Counted from the first letter of the stretch, positions 1-11,181 are shown. The stretch: DNA of 64,000 nt from Pseudomonas sp. KUIN-1 (GCF_009176725.1 NZ_AP020337.1:868001-932000), one strand, 5' to 3'. Numbers and translations are program-made. The notes: generated by a model from the letters alone, not told the origin.

Positions 1-223
1 GGTGCGTTACCGAAGAGCATATGCTCTGGGTTTACATCATAAGCTATTATGATATATTTAACGCGCATGATATTTAAAGATTGATAAATTTAATTTAATT
101 ATTGTTTGTCGGTCAGTGAAGGTAGTCTGGTTTGACTTTTGCTAGAGGGCAAGAATCAGCGTTCTTGCGTCAAACACCCCAGGGATTAATGTAATAAACT
201 GCCCGCTAATATGAGTGACTGTC
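1..223. other. AT-rich upstream region of trpC paralogue
   Basis: No gene is supported here. The first 120 bases are visibly AT-rich compared with the rest of the window, with runs of A and T around 41-110. A TTGAC-like element at about 131 could belong to a promoter for the downstream gene, but no convincing -10 partner or operator was identified. The composition suggests recently acquired or non-core DNA. Confidence 0.4.
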
Positions 224-1024
224 ATGAGTGATATTCTAAACAAAATAAAACATTACAAACTTCAGGAAATAGAGGCGGCGAAAGCTGACTTGCCATTCAG
301 CCGCCTCGAACAGCGTGCCCTCGAACAGTCCAGCCCACGCGGTTTTTATAAAGCACTGAAAGCAAAAGAGCAGCAGGGTCTGATCGGCTTGATTGCAGAA
401 ATAAAAAAAGCCAGTCCATCAAAAGGTCTGATTCGCGAAGACTTCAACCCTCCTGAACTGGCGAAGGCTTATGAAACCGGTGGCGCTGCCTGTTTATCCG
501 TTCTGACCGACACGCCAAGCTTCCAGGGCTCGCCGCAGTTTCTCATTGACGCGCGAAACGCTTGCGCCCTTCCTGTGTTACGAAAAGACTTCATGTTTGA
601 TACGTATCAGGTGTATGAGGCACGTGCCTGGGGCGCGGACTGCATATTGCTGATCATGGCTTCATTGAGTGATGACCTGGCTGCCGAACTTGAAAGTGCC
701 GCCATGACGCTGGGGATGGACGTCCTTGTGGAAGTGCATGACGAACATGAAATGGAGCGTGCGCTTAAACTGTCTTCCCCGCTGCTCGGCGTCAATAATC
801 GCAACCTGCATACCTTCGAAGTAGACCTCGGCACAAGCGAGCGACTGGCATCCATGGTGCCCGCAGGCAAACTGCTGGTCGGCGAAAGTGGTATCGGCAA
901 CCATAATGATTGCCTGCGACTCAAGAAGTCCGGCATCACTACCTTTCTGGTCGGCGAAAGCCTGATGCGCAAAGAAGATGTTGTGGCGGCGACAAGAACA
1001 CTGCTGACCGGCAGTGCGGACTGA
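224..1024 (+). CDS. trpC: Indole-3-glycerol-phosphate synthase (solitary TrpC paralogue)
   Basis: The enzyme closes the indole ring by converting carboxyphenylaminodeoxyribulose phosphate to indole-3-glycerol phosphate in cytosolic tryptophan synthesis. TrpC signatures are all present: [12 protein letters not shown] near residue 60, SVLTD followed by FQGS near residue 90, VLRKDFMFD near 115, [10 protein letters not shown] near 190, and the C-terminal VGESGI and FLVGESLMR phosphate-binding loops. The length of 266 aa is normal for a monofunctional TrpC. The ATG at 224 was chosen; a GTG nine bases upstream is possible and neither has a strong Shine-Dalgarno. The canonical pseudomonad gene sits with trpG and trpD, and neither follows here, so this is probably a second, stand-alone copy. 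The N-terminus ([20 protein letters not shown]) looks to me more like alphaproteobacterial TrpC, which together with the AT-rich flank suggests transfer; that part is inference. Confidence 0.9.
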   Translation: MSDILNKIKHYKLQEIEAAKADLPFSRLEQRALEQSSPRGFYKALKAKEQQGLIGLIAEIKKASPSKGLIREDFNPPELAKAYETGGAACLSVLTDTPSFQGSPQFLIDARNACALPVLRKDFMFDTYQVYEARAWGADCILLIMASLSDDLAAELESAAMTLGMDVLVEVHDEHEMERALKLSSPLLGVNNRNLHTFEVDLGTSERLASMVPAGKLLVGESGIGNHNDCLRLKKSGITTFLVGESLMRKEDVVAATRTLLTGSAD

Positions 1025-1316
1025 CACGTATCAAGCTCCCGGGTCAGAGGGGCAGTTGTGCGCTCCTCTGATGCAGCCTGCGGATATTCCGGACGTAAGC
1101 AGTTGTTTGCTCTGAATGCTGTGGAATCACTATCCATAGCATCCCCAACGGTCCGACATGAAGCAATAGGCAACCTTTAAAGCGACAACCTCGCCACCAG
1201 CTTGCTCATCCCTATGGCCAGCGTTTCGAAGTTGAAAATCAGAACTCAAGAGCAGTCGCTTTTTTCGGGATCGTCCCGCGTGACGACTCGATGCGTGGGC
1301 TATCCCACGCAAGGCT
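1025..1316. other. Gap between trpC and scrR, small hairpin near scrR end
   Basis: No coding sequence is supported. A perfect 7-bp stem (1293-1299 with 1304-1310) lies just past the stop codon of the leftward LacI gene but has no T-tract. A second short stem (CGGGA/TCCCG, 1267-1279) has its T-run on the wrong side for leftward termination. They may act as weak 3' stabilisers. Confidence 0.35.
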
Positions 1317-2309
1317 TCATAACGATTCTCTGACCACCAGCGGGCAGTCCACAGGCTGGGAGCCCGATACCTCAACGCTGTCGATCAAGTGCCGGGCGGC
1401 GTTGCGACCGATCTCGTAATACGGCAGTTGCACCGTGGTCAGCGCAGGGATGAACAGCTCGGCGATGCCGATCATGTTGTCATAACCCAGTACGGCGACA
1501 TCGCCGGGGATTTTCAGGCCCTGGCCCAGCAGCAGCTGGTAGGCACAAAAGGCAATGCGGTCATTGCCGCAGATCAGAATGTCGAACTGCGGACGGCCAT
1601 CCAGCATGTGCCGGGCGAGGATGGCGGCGGTTTCCCAATAGGCGTCGTGTTCGGACAGGTTGTATTGCAAGAGTTCGTCGCCAGCCAGACCGAACGCCTC
1701 GCAGGCACGCAACATACCTGCTTGCCGAATTTCCCAGGCCAGGCTCTGTTTTGGCAGGTTGATGAACAGCGGGCGTCGATAGCCCTTGCTGAATGCGTGG
1801 TGCAAGGCACGGTACTGACCCATTTCGTCGTCCGGCACATAACTGACAAGGCTGCTGTCATCGGCTACGCAGTTGGCGAGCACCAGCGGTTTGCTCTTCA
1901 AGCGCTGCGGGATACTCACTTTGCGCAAGCCCATGGCGCTGAAGATCAACCCGTCGGGGCGATGCGAGAGCATAAGGTCGATGTTCTGGTCGGTCGGCGG
2001 GTTGCTCAGCAGGTTGAGGATAAATACGTTCCAGCCTGCCTGCTGCGCGGTCTGTTCGATGGACAGCAGCAGCTCGACCGCAAAAGGCGTCGTTGCGGTG
2101 TCCAGGGCGAATACGCCGATGGTCCGGGTCTGCAGGTTGTCGCCGCGTATCCGGCGAGCCGACAGGCTGGGTACGAATTGAAGCTCATCGATCGCGTTGC
2201 GCACTCGCTGATAAGTCTCCGGGCTCAGCTTTCCCGGATCATTGAGCGCCCGAGACACCGTCATCAGAGACACACCGGCCAGTTTTGCAACGTCTTTAAC
2301 TGAGGTCAT
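1317..2309 (-). CDS. scrR: LacI-family transcriptional repressor, probably sucrose-responsive
   Basis: A 330-aa LacI/GalR regulator. Residues 1-60 form the helix-turn-helix and hinge (VKDVAKLAGVSLMTVSRALN, then LSARRIRG), followed by a periplasmic-binding-protein-like sensor domain with the usual GVFALD and ILICGNDRIA blocks. It is the last gene of the leftward cluster, 80 bp beyond scrB, so it probably controls the transporter and porin and itself. A LacI-type palindrome lies in the shared control region at 8190-8201. Sucrose (or a derived sugar) as effector is inferred from the neighbouring GH32 enzyme and ScrY-like porin. Confidence 0.88.
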   Translation of the reverse strand: MTSVKDVAKLAGVSLMTVSRALNDPGKLSPETYQRVRNAIDELQFVPSLSARRIRGDNLQTRTIGVFALDTATTPFAVELLLSIEQTAQQAGWNVFILNLLSNPPTDQNIDLMLSHRPDGLIFSAMGLRKVSIPQRLKSKPLVLANCVADDSSLVSYVPDDEMGQYRALHHAFSKGYRRPLFINLPKQSLAWEIRQAGMLRACEAFGLAGDELLQYNLSEHDAYWETAAILARHMLDGRPQFDILICGNDRIAFCAYQLLLGQGLKIPGDVAVLGYDNMIGIAELFIPALTTVQLPYYEIGRNAARHLIDSVEVSGSQPVDCPLVVRESL

Positions 2310-2389
2310 GCGGGTCGGGGCCTGTCGGGTTGACTGATGATTATCATGCTACAGAGAGCTGATTTTTTTCGCGACTTCAATGATTTACC

Positions 2390-3892
2390 TTACAGGTATC
2401 CGGAGGAGAGCTGCCATGCGTTGGCAATGCAGACTCGGCCTCCTGTGCCGTTGGCAACAAGCTTGACCCCCAGGCTGTCGGTCTGTGGATAAAGGCGGCT
2501 GCTGAAGCTGAAACTGCCGTTTTGCTCGAACACCTCAATGGACGAGCGATCAAGAAAGATCCGCAGTTCAAGCTGATTCTGTTGTGGATCTATCGCTACG
2601 CTGCGCTGACCGCTGACGTGGGTGCCCGACTGAGTACGGTCGAGGATCAAACGTTTTAGCGACGCATCGTAGCAAAGCAGAGTCTGCTCCTGGCCATCCT
2701 GACTGCAACGCAATGCCACGCCCAAGTGCCCTTCGATGCAGTCGAGCAGGTCCAGCTGCACGTGGATTTCCAGCATGTCGCCGTGTATGTCGGTCAGCCA
2801 CTGGCTACCCGCGTCGCTCCACCAGGCAGTGCCTGGCAAGGCTGCGTTGCGCAGCGCTGTCAGTTCGCGTGCGGGCTGCACGCAAAGGCGATCGGCGCGC
2901 ACTTCAAGTTCTCGCGGCAGGCCGAGCATGCCGCGCCAGTGATGCGCCTCGGTGGGTGTAGGGCTTTCCCACATGTCGATCCACGCCCACAGCAGACGTC
3001 TGCCATCTGCCGCCACCAGCGTCTGCGCCGCATAGAAGTCGTGGCCGCTGTCCAGCTCGATAAAAGGCCCGCCGGTGAACTGCCATTGACTGTCGACCTG
3101 GCCCACTCGATAGCCGGTGTGGAACCTGTTCAGTCGCTCGTAGCGCTGTGCCGGCATGCCCTGGGGGGAGTAAAGCAGTACGTCGCGTTCATTCAGGCCG
3201 AACAGGTCCGGGCATTCCCACATATAGCCGTCGCCTTCCTCGCCTGAGGACACATAGCTGACGAATTCCCACGCGTGCAGGTCCTTGGATCGATAGAGCG
3301 GCAGCAGCGGTTTGTCGCCCAGGCGTGCGCCGGCAATCAGGTACCAGTGGCCGTCCTGTCGCCAGACCTTCGGGTCACGGAAATGAATCATCCCGTCTTG
3401 CGGCGGGGTGTCGATAACGGCCCCGTGTTTGACGAAACTGATGCCATCGGTGCTGGTGGCCAGGCACTGCACCTGACGGATAAAACGCTCGTCGCCCACG
3501 TCACCCAGCCATGTGTGCCCGGTGTAGATCAGCGCCAGGGTGTCGCCACACACCACTGCACTGCCGGAAAAACAACCGTCCCGATCGAAGTCATCACCGG
3601 GTGCCAGGGCAATGGGCAGGTGTTGCCAATGGACCAGATCGGCACTCTTTGCATGGCCCCAGTACATCGGGCCCCATTTCGCGTCGAACGGGTGGTGTTG
3701 ATAGAACACATGATATTCGCCACGAAAGAACACCACCCCGTTGGGGTCATTCATCCAGCCTGCCGGCGGGGCCAGGTGGTAACCGGGCCGATAATCGTGG
3801 ATGAGCTGCGACAGGCCCTCTTCCAGCGCATGGTGCGCGCGTTCGAGGGCGGGGGACATCGGGTTGCTCATGGCATTCACGGAAAAACTCAT
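2390..3892 (-). CDS. scrB: GH32 sucrose hydrolase (sucrase/invertase)
   Basis: A 500-aa glycoside hydrolase family 32 enzyme that splits sucrose to glucose and fructose in the cytoplasm. The three family motifs are present: GWMNDPNG near residue 46 with nucleophile Asp49, FRDPKVW with the transition-state Asp, and MWECPD with the acid/base Glu. A C-terminal beta-sandwich follows (SIEVFEQNGSFSFSSRLYP). The ATG at 3892 was chosen because it overlaps the stop of the upstream ATPase gene as ATGA, which indicates translational coupling; reading further upstream would only run into that gene. Import here is by an ABC system rather than a PTS, so the substrate should be unphosphorylated sucrose; that is inferred from context. 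Confidence 0.92.
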   Translation of the reverse strand: MSFSVNAMSNPMSPALERAHHALEEGLSQLIHDYRPGYHLAPPAGWMNDPNGVVFFRGEYHVFYQHHPFDAKWGPMYWGHAKSADLVHWQHLPIALAPGDDFDRDGCFSGSAVVCGDTLALIYTGHTWLGDVGDERFIRQVQCLATSTDGISFVKHGAVIDTPPQDGMIHFRDPKVWRQDGHWYLIAGARLGDKPLLPLYRSKDLHAWEFVSYVSSGEEGDGYMWECPDLFGLNERDVLLYSPQGMPAQRYERLNRFHTGYRVGQVDSQWQFTGGPFIELDSGHDFYAAQTLVAADGRRLLWAWIDMWESPTPTEAHHWRGMLGLPRELEVRADRLCVQPARELTALRNAALPGTAWWSDAGSQWLTDIHGDMLEIHVQLDLLDCIEGHLGVALRCSQDGQEQTLLCYDASLKRLILDRTQSGTHVSGQRSVAIDPQQNQLELRIFLDRSSIEVFEQNGSFSFSSRLYPQTDSLGVKLVANGTGGRVCIANAWQLSSGYL

Positions 3893-5031
3893 AGGGTGCC
3901 TGCTTGTACGAGGTGCGGTGTGGTGCCGGGTGTCAGGTGTTGACTGGCGTCTGTGTGGCGCTTCAGGGCCAGGCCATCGGCGTCGAACAGGTGCAGGTTG
4001 CTGTCGTCGAATTGCAGCGCGACCTGGTCGCCCACCTGCCAGCCGGCCTTGGCATCGCAGCGACAAATCAAGGGCTCGCTCGCCCCGGTAGCCAGGTGCA
4101 CATAGACCTCGCTGCCCAGGTATTCGACACCGGTCACCGTGACGCCAACGCCGTTGTTCGCAGCATTGAGGGTGATGTGCTCCGGGCGAACACCCAGGGT
4201 CAGTTGCGCATCCTCGGTCAGATTCGAGCTGTCGAAGGGCAGGGATTTCATGCCCAGTGCCGGGATATCGATCAGGCTGCTGCGACCCGGTGCCTGCAAG
4301 CTCACGGGCAGAAAGTTCATTCTTGGCGAGCCCAGAAAACCGGCGACGAAAAGGCTGGCAGGGCGCTCGTAAAGTTCGCGTGGTGAGCCGACCTGTTCGA
4401 CCTGACCGCCGTTGAGTACGACAATCTTGTCCGCCAGGGTCATCGCCTCTACCTGATCGTGGGTGACGTAGATCATCGTCGAGCCCAGCCGCTTGTGGAG
4501 GCGGGCGATTTCGTTGCGCATCTGAACCCGCAACGAGGCATCCAGGTTGGAAAGCGGTTCATCGAACAACAGGATGTCCGGTTCCCGCGCCATGGCTCGG
4601 CCCATGGCCACACGCTGGCGCTGCCCGCCGGACAGTTCCCTGGGCTTGCGCTGCAGCAGTTTGTCCAGTTGCAGGATCTGCGCGGTTTTCAGCACGCGTT
4701 CGCGCAGGCTGCTTTTTTCCGTCTTGGCCAGCTTGAGGCCGAAACTGATGTTGTCGTAGACGCTCATGTGCGGGTACAGGGCGTAGGACTGAAAGACCAT
4801 ACCGACACCACGCTCGCGTGGTTCCAGGTCATTGACCCGTCGTCCGTCGATCAGCAGGTCGCCAGCACAGATCGAATCCAGTCCGGCGATCAAGCGCAGC
4901 AGCGTCGACTTTCCGCAGCCCGACGGGCCGACGAACACAACGAACTCACCGGCAGCGATCTCCAGGCTGACGTCGCGCAGAATACGCGTGCCGCCCAATT
5001 GCTTGTTGATGTTGGCTAGCTTCAATTTCAT
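3889..5031 (-). CDS. Sugar ABC transporter ATP-binding protein (MalK/UgpC type)
   Basis: A 380-aa ATPase energising the sucrose-type importer at the cytoplasmic membrane. Walker A (GPSGCGKST), the ABC signature (LSGGQRQRVAMGRA), Walker B (ILLFDEPLSNLD) and the H-loop (YVTHDQVEA) are intact. The C-terminal third (residues about 240-380) matches the MalK regulatory/TOBE region, including LGVRPEHI. The ATG at 5031 is preferred over a GTG one codon upstream. It is flanked by the permease gene and overlaps scrB by four bases. Confidence 0.93.
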   Translation of the reverse strand: MKLKLANINKQLGGTRILRDVSLEIAAGEFVVFVGPSGCGKSTLLRLIAGLDSICAGDLLIDGRRVNDLEPRERGVGMVFQSYALYPHMSVYDNISFGLKLAKTEKSSLRERVLKTAQILQLDKLLQRKPRELSGGQRQRVAMGRAMAREPDILLFDEPLSNLDASLRVQMRNEIARLHKRLGSTMIYVTHDQVEAMTLADKIVVLNGGQVEQVGSPRELYERPASLFVAGFLGSPRMNFLPVSLQAPGRSSLIDIPALGMKSLPFDSSNLTEDAQLTLGVRPEHITLNAANNGVGVTVTGVEYLGSEVYVHLATGASEPLICRCDAKAGWQVGDQVALQFDDSNLHLFDADGLALKRHTDASQHLTPGTTPHLVQAGTL

Positions 5032-5061
5032 CACGATGCTGTTCCTTGTCAGTTGTGTGCA

Positions 5062-5904
5062 TCAACCTTTCAACGCGCCGGCGGTGAGGCCGGAAACGAT
5101 GCGGCGCTGGAAGATCAGCACCAGAATCACCAGTGGCACGGTCACCAGCACCGACGCCGCCATCAACAGGCCCCAGGGCAATTCGTGGGAGCTGCCACCC
5201 GAAATCAGGGCGATGGCGACCGGGACCGTTCGCTGGGCGTCTGTCAGGGTGAAGGTCAGGGCAAACAGGAACTCGTTCCACGCGGCAATAAATGCCAGCA
5301 GGCCGGTCGTGACCAGGGCGGGCCACAGCAGCGGCAACAGCACGCGGGTCAGCGTGACCCAGGGCGATGCGCCATCCATGATTGCCGCTTCTTCCAGTTC
5401 ATGCGGCAGTTGCCCCATGAACGTGGTCAGCACCCAGACGGTGAAGGGCAGGGTGAAAATCGTGTAGCTCAGGATCAGCGCCCATGAGGTGTTGTACAGA
5501 CCCAGTGCGCGGATCACTTCAAACAGCCCCGACAGCACCGCGACCTGAGGAAACATGGAGACCCCGAGCACCATCATCAGTACCGTGCCGCGGCCTCGGA
5601 ACTTGACCCTGCCCAAGGCATAGGACGCCGTCAGGCCGAGGAACAGCGCCAGCATCACCACACTCAGCGCAACCACCAGCGAGTTGGCGATGGCCTGCAG
5701 GAATGAAGCCTGGCTGAGGACCGCTGCGTAATTGGAGAAGTCGGCTTCGGTGATCCAGTAGCTCACTTCAAACAAGGCGCTGGACGGTTTCAGCGAGGTC
5801 AGGACGGCGTAATAGAAAGGGAAGATCGCGTACAGCAGCACGACCCCGACCAGGCCCCAGAAGGCCAGGCGCAGCAGCGCTTTCTTCAGCGGGCGCAGGT
5901 TCAT
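5062..5904 (-). CDS. Sugar ABC transporter permease, MalG type
   Basis: A 280-aa inner-membrane permease with six predicted membrane segments, the first at about residues 12-32 (LAFWGLVGVVLLYAIFPFYY). The cytoplasmic EAA loop that contacts the ATPase is present (EEAAIMDGASPWVTLTRVLLP). The start at 5904 overlaps the stop of the upstream permease as ATGA. Together with the gene at 5901-6863 it forms the membrane channel of the importer. Confidence 0.92.
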   Translation of the reverse strand: MNLRPLKKALLRLAFWGLVGVVLLYAIFPFYYAVLTSLKPSSALFEVSYWITEADFSNYAAVLSQASFLQAIANSLVVALSVVMLALFLGLTASYALGRVKFRGRGTVLMMVLGVSMFPQVAVLSGLFEVIRALGLYNTSWALILSYTIFTLPFTVWVLTTFMGQLPHELEEAAIMDGASPWVTLTRVLLPLLWPALVTTGLLAFIAAWNEFLFALTFTLTDAQRTVPVAIALISGGSSHELPWGLLMAASVLVTVPLVILVLIFQRRIVSGLTAGALKG

Positions 5905-6863
5905 GAGCGCACCTCCAGCTGGCGACGTCCGAGGTACAGATAAAGCATGGCAATCACGGCCACGACCAGAAACAGCAGGGTGGAGGCGGCGCTGCCGTAC
6001 CCGACGTCCTGGAACTCCACCAGGTGCTGGCGGGCATAGACCGACATGCTCATGGTGCTCGAAGAGTTGGAGGTCAGGACGTAGATGACGTCGAAGACCC
6101 GCAACGAGTCGAGGATGCGAAAGATTGCGGCGACCAACAACGCGGGCATCAGCAACGGCAATGTGACACGCCAGAACACCCGCACCGGATGAATGCCATC
6201 GACCCTGGCGGCTTCGTAGCAATCGCTTGGCAGCATCTGCAGTGCCGCGAGCATCAGCAGGGTGACAAAGGGCACGGTCTTCCAGACATCGACGATGATT
6301 ACTGCCCACATCGACAGATCCGCATCTGCCGTCCAGGCCAGTGGCGCGTCAATCAGGCCCAGGCTCAGCATCATGTGGTTGATAATGCCGAACTGGTCAT
6401 TGAGCATCCACGACCAGATCTTCGCCGAGACGATGGTCGGAATCGCCCAAGGGATCAGAATCAACGCACGCACCAGCGCGCGGCCGGTGAACTTGACGTT
6501 CAACAGCAACGCCACCATCAGTCCGAGGACCATTTCCAGCCCGACCGACACCACGGTGAAATGCAGGGTGTTACGCACCGCGTTCCACCATTGCGGATCG
6601 ACCAGCACGCCAGACCAGATGACGCCGTCGTAGAGCAGATAATTGCTCAGGCCCACGAATGAGCCACTGCCGGTATCCGACAGATCGGCGTCGGTCAGGC
6701 TGAACCAGAATGTGCGCAGCAATGGCCAGGCCGCCACCAGCACCAGGCACACCAGCATCGGCGTCAGAAACAGCCAGGCGGCGCGTAGCCTGCGACGTTG
6801 TACAGGCGTTTCCCGGGTGACGAGTTCGTCGTCTCCGGGGTAGTCGGTAGAAGAGACAGGCAT
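5901..6863 (-). CDS. Sugar ABC transporter permease, MalF type
   Basis: A 320-aa inner-membrane permease. A charged cytoplasmic N-terminus of about 28 residues precedes the first membrane segment (AAWLFLTPMLVCLVLVAAWPLL). The EAA loop is clear (YEAARVDGIHPVRVFWRVTLP). It is translationally coupled by ATGA to the MalG-type partner and lies 21 bp after the binding-protein gene, consistent with one operon. Confidence 0.92.
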   Translation of the reverse strand: MPVSSTDYPGDDELVTRETPVQRRRLRAAWLFLTPMLVCLVLVAAWPLLRTFWFSLTDADLSDTGSGSFVGLSNYLLYDGVIWSGVLVDPQWWNAVRNTLHFTVVSVGLEMVLGLMVALLLNVKFTGRALVRALILIPWAIPTIVSAKIWSWMLNDQFGIINHMMLSLGLIDAPLAWTADADLSMWAVIIVDVWKTVPFVTLLMLAALQMLPSDCYEAARVDGIHPVRVFWRVTLPLLMPALLVAAIFRILDSLRVFDVIYVLTSNSSSTMSMSVYARQHLVEFQDVGYGSAASTLLFLVVAVIAMLYLYLGRRQLEVRS

Positions 6864-6884
6864 GTTGATTTCCTTACGTGTGGC

Positions 6885-8159
6885 TTACCAGTTCCGGCGT
6901 TTGATGCGGGTCAGTTCGCGTTCCAGTTCGACCAGTGCCTGATCGACCGGAATATCGCCCGCCAGCACGCTATGCACCCGATCGAAGAAGGCGTTGGAGA
7001 CGCGTGGGTAGCCGTTGGCCGTGATGGCGGCGGGGCGCATGACCCCATTGCTGAGGATGCTGTGCAACTGGGGGTAGTAAGGCATCGCCGCGAGCAACTC
7101 GGGGTCGGCATACAGCGACTCGATGACCGGGTTGTAGGCACCTGCCAGGGCACGCTGTTTTTGCTGTTGGGCGCTGGTCAGGTAGGCAACCAGTTCTGCC
7201 GCCAGCTTGGGGTTGCGGCTGTAGCGCGAAACCGCCAGCCCCCAGCCTCCGAGCGTTGAAGCATGGGTGCCGTTCGCGCCGCCGCTGGGGAGGGGCGCTA
7301 CGCCAACCTTGTCTTTTATCGCGCTGTCCTTGCTTTGCACCAAGGCCCACACGTAAGGCCAGTTGCGCATGAACAGCGCATTTCCCGACTGGAACACGCC
7401 ACGGCCTTCTTCCTCGGTGTAATTGAGGACGCCGGGCGGGGAGATGTCGCCGACCCAGCTCTTGGCCAGGGTCAGCGCGACTCGTGAGGCCTGGCTGTTG
7501 ACCACGATGTCTCCGCGCGGGTTGACCAGTCCGCCGTCCGGCTGGCTGCTGATCCATTCCAGGGCGTTGCATGTCAGGCCTTCATAAGCGCGCCCCTGGA
7601 ACACATAGCCCCACATCGTGGCGTTCCCGGCATCGCGCTCGGCTTTTTGCACTTTTTTGGCGGTAGCGGTCATGTCTTCCCAGGTCTGGGGGACCGGCTG
7701 TTGGTACTTGTCGAGCAGATCCTTGCGGTAATACAGCAGCCCCGAGTCGGTAAACCAGGGCATCGACACCAGCCGGCCGTCGACGGTGGCGTTGTCCACC
7801 TGTGCCTGGAAATAGCCTTGTGTTGCATTTGCCGGAAGCAGTTCGCGCAGGTCCGTCAGGTGTTTGGCGAGCATCCCCGGCCACACCATGTCGATTTGAA
7901 TGATATCGATGTCGGTGGACTGGGCACTGAGGATCTGCTGGTAGAACGACAGGCGCTCGGTCGCAGAGTTAGGCGTGGAAACCACCTGGACGTTGTTGCC
8001 GGTCTGTTTTGACCAGCTATCGACTGCCTCCTTGCACAGTTGCAACTCAGCACCGACGGCCCCACACGAGATCGTCAGATTGGCGGCGTTCGACAGCGCA
8101 GGAAACCCTGCAGACAGGGTGAGCAGCGCGGCGGGAAGAAGAGATTTCAGCTGTTTCAT
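6885..8159 (-). CDS. ABC transporter sugar-binding protein, periplasmic
   Basis: A 424-aa solute-binding protein of the MalE-like extracellular family. A Sec signal peptide with an AlaXAla-type site is visible at residues 1-25 (MKQLKSLLPAALL...SNAA). The mature part contains the family blocks GNALFMRNWPYVW and GVAPLPSGG. It is the first gene of the leftward operon and presumably delivers sucrose or a similar disaccharide to the permeases. Substrate identity is inferred from the adjoining GH32 enzyme and porin. Confidence 0.9.
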   Translation of the reverse strand: MKQLKSLLPAALLTLSAGFPALSNAANLTISCGAVGAELQLCKEAVDSWSKQTGNNVQVVSTPNSATERLSFYQQILSAQSTDIDIIQIDMVWPGMLAKHLTDLRELLPANATQGYFQAQVDNATVDGRLVSMPWFTDSGLLYYRKDLLDKYQQPVPQTWEDMTATAKKVQKAERDAGNATMWGYVFQGRAYEGLTCNALEWISSQPDGGLVNPRGDIVVNSQASRVALTLAKSWVGDISPPGVLNYTEEEGRGVFQSGNALFMRNWPYVWALVQSKDSAIKDKVGVAPLPSGGANGTHASTLGGWGLAVSRYSRNPKLAAELVAYLTSAQQQKQRALAGAYNPVIESLYADPELLAAMPYYPQLHSILSNGVMRPAAITANGYPRVSNAFFDRVHSVLAGDIPVDQALVELERELTRIKRRNW

Positions 8160-8189
8160 AGAGCCCTCTTTATTTTTGTTTTTATAAAA

Positions 8190-9904
<1,715 letters not shown>

Positions 9905-10059
9905 ACTCTGTACGAAAAGTGGCTGCGCTCGGTGATGCTTCGTTAAAAACAGGCTCGGATGCGAGTCCAATCGGAATGCTCATTTACAACACGTAGACTC
10001 CGCTTCCTCGCCTGTTTTTGCCTCGCCTGACCTTCGCTCGCCGACTTTTCGTACAGAGC
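9905..10059. mobile_element. 155-bp MITE-like element with terminal inverted repeats and CTAG duplication
   Basis: The ends are inverted repeats: the left end reads ACTCTGTACGAAAAGT and the complement of the right end reads GCTCTGTACGAAAAGT, 15 of 16 matching. Directly outside both ends is the tetranucleotide CTAG (9901-9904 and 10060-10063), a target-site duplication of the YTAR type used by IS5-group transposases. The inside has no plausible transposase and contains further partial inverted repeats (AAAAACAGG and its complement). It is best read as a non-autonomous miniature element mobilised in trans. It separates the porin from its terminator but leaves the reading frame intact. Confidence 0.75.
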
Positions 10060-10070
10060 CTAGGCATCGT

Positions 10071-10105
10071 ATTCAAAGCCCGGCGCCGTGTGCCGGGCTT
10101 TGAAT
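10071..10105. terminator. Strong hairpin terminator shared by convergent genes
   Basis: A perfect 14-bp stem (ATTCAAAGCCCGGC at 10071-10084 with its complement at 10092-10105) with a 7-base loop sits between the rightward porin and the leftward lactonase-like gene. It likely terminates both. The inserted element has pushed it about 165 bp from the porin stop. Confidence 0.7.
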
Positions 10106-10144
10106 CGGTCTACTGCTACCCAATGAGTATTGGGACAGTCCGTC

Positions 10145-11161
10145 CTACTGACCAGCTACGCCCTTCATCACCTGCACCCTGAGCACCTTGTTGGCAGCGG
10201 TAATGTACGCCCAGCTTGCCTGCTCGCTGGAGCAGAATGTCAGGTTGCTGGTATCGGCCGCCGCGACCAGCAGTTTGCCCAGTGGCTTGCCTGCTGCGGA
10301 AAATACCTGAATACCTTCCTTGCTGCTGCTCCACAGGTTGCCAAGCGCGTCGACTTTGATCCCGTCCGGGATGCCGGGCTCGATGTCAGCGAACACTTTG
10401 CCGTTGATCAAGCGACCGTCGCGCACCTGATAGACCATGATGCGATGTGCCAGCTTCTTGTTGGTGAAGTCGTGGGCCATTTGTGAGTCGGCCACATAAA
10501 GCAGCTGTTGATCCGGCGAGAAGGCCAGGCCATTGGGCGCGTGGACTTCGGGTGTGTCGAGACGGGTGATCTGCCCGGTGTCGGGTACGTAACGATAGAT
10601 GAACTCACCGCCTTGCTCCGGCTTGCCGCCATAGCCTTCGCTTTTGCTCAGCACACCGAAAGTGGGATCGGAAAACCAGAGAGCGCCGCTTTTATCTGCC
10701 ACGACATCGTTCGGGCTGTTCAGCCGTTTGCCCTGGTAGGTGTCGACCACTGTACGCCACTCACCATTGGACTCCTGCCGCACGATGCCACGCTTGCCAT
10801 GCGAGGCCGCCACCACACGGCCCTGGCCGTCGAGCGTATGCCCGTTTTGAAAGTCGGCCTTTTCCAGCCAGGTGGACACGCCATCCTTTGCCTGCCAGCT
10901 GCTGACCTTGTTGGCCTTGATGTCACTCCAGATCAAACGGCCATCGGCCAGGCACAGCGGGCCTTCTGCCCACTTCGCCTGATCGGTCAGCAGCTCGACG
11001 CGGGCCTGGGGGGCAACCAGTTGACTGAAGGCTGGATCGATAACCACTTGCCGAACAGGGGCGACGGCGTCGGTTGCGCCTGCTGAACCTGCGGCCAGGA
11101 GCGCACCGCCCAATAACCATGAGGAGGGGCGCAGAAAGTGTTTTTTACGGGTCGGTTTCAT
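10145..11161 (-). CDS. Secreted SMP-30/gluconolactonase-like protein
   Basis: A 338-aa protein with a signal peptide (residues about 1-29, ending SAGA) and a six-bladed propeller of the SMP-30/gluconolactonase/LRE family. The family metal and active-site landmarks are seen: WAEGP (Glu), RLNSPNDVV (Asn), APNGLAFS (Asn) and PDGIKVD (Asp). This suggests hydrolysis of a sugar lactone or similar ester in the periplasm. It shares a direction with the downstream cupin and YagU-like genes. The true substrate cannot be told from sequence. Confidence 0.85.
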   Translation of the reverse strand: MKPTRKKHFLRPSSWLLGGALLAAGSAGATDAVAPVRQVVIDPAFSQLVAPQARVELLTDQAKWAEGPLCLADGRLIWSDIKANKVSSWQAKDGVSTWLEKADFQNGHTLDGQGRVVAASHGKRGIVRQESNGEWRTVVDTYQGKRLNSPNDVVADKSGALWFSDPTFGVLSKSEGYGGKPEQGGEFIYRYVPDTGQITRLDTPEVHAPNGLAFSPDQQLLYVADSQMAHDFTNKKLAHRIMVYQVRDGRLINGKVFADIEPGIPDGIKVDALGNLWSSSKEGIQVFSAAGKPLGKLLVAAADTSNLTFCSSEQASWAYITAANKVLRVQVMKGVAGQ

Positions 11162-11181
11162 ATGTTCAGGTCCGTAGGCGA

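Noticed and set aside
1267..1310. Terminator for scrR or trpC
   Set aside because: Two short stems exist but neither has a T-tract on the right side, so termination cannot be claimed.
3893..4066. N-terminal extension of scrB
   Set aside because: It lies inside the ABC ATPase gene and is Arg/Pro-rich nonsense; the ATGA-coupled start at 3892 is natural.
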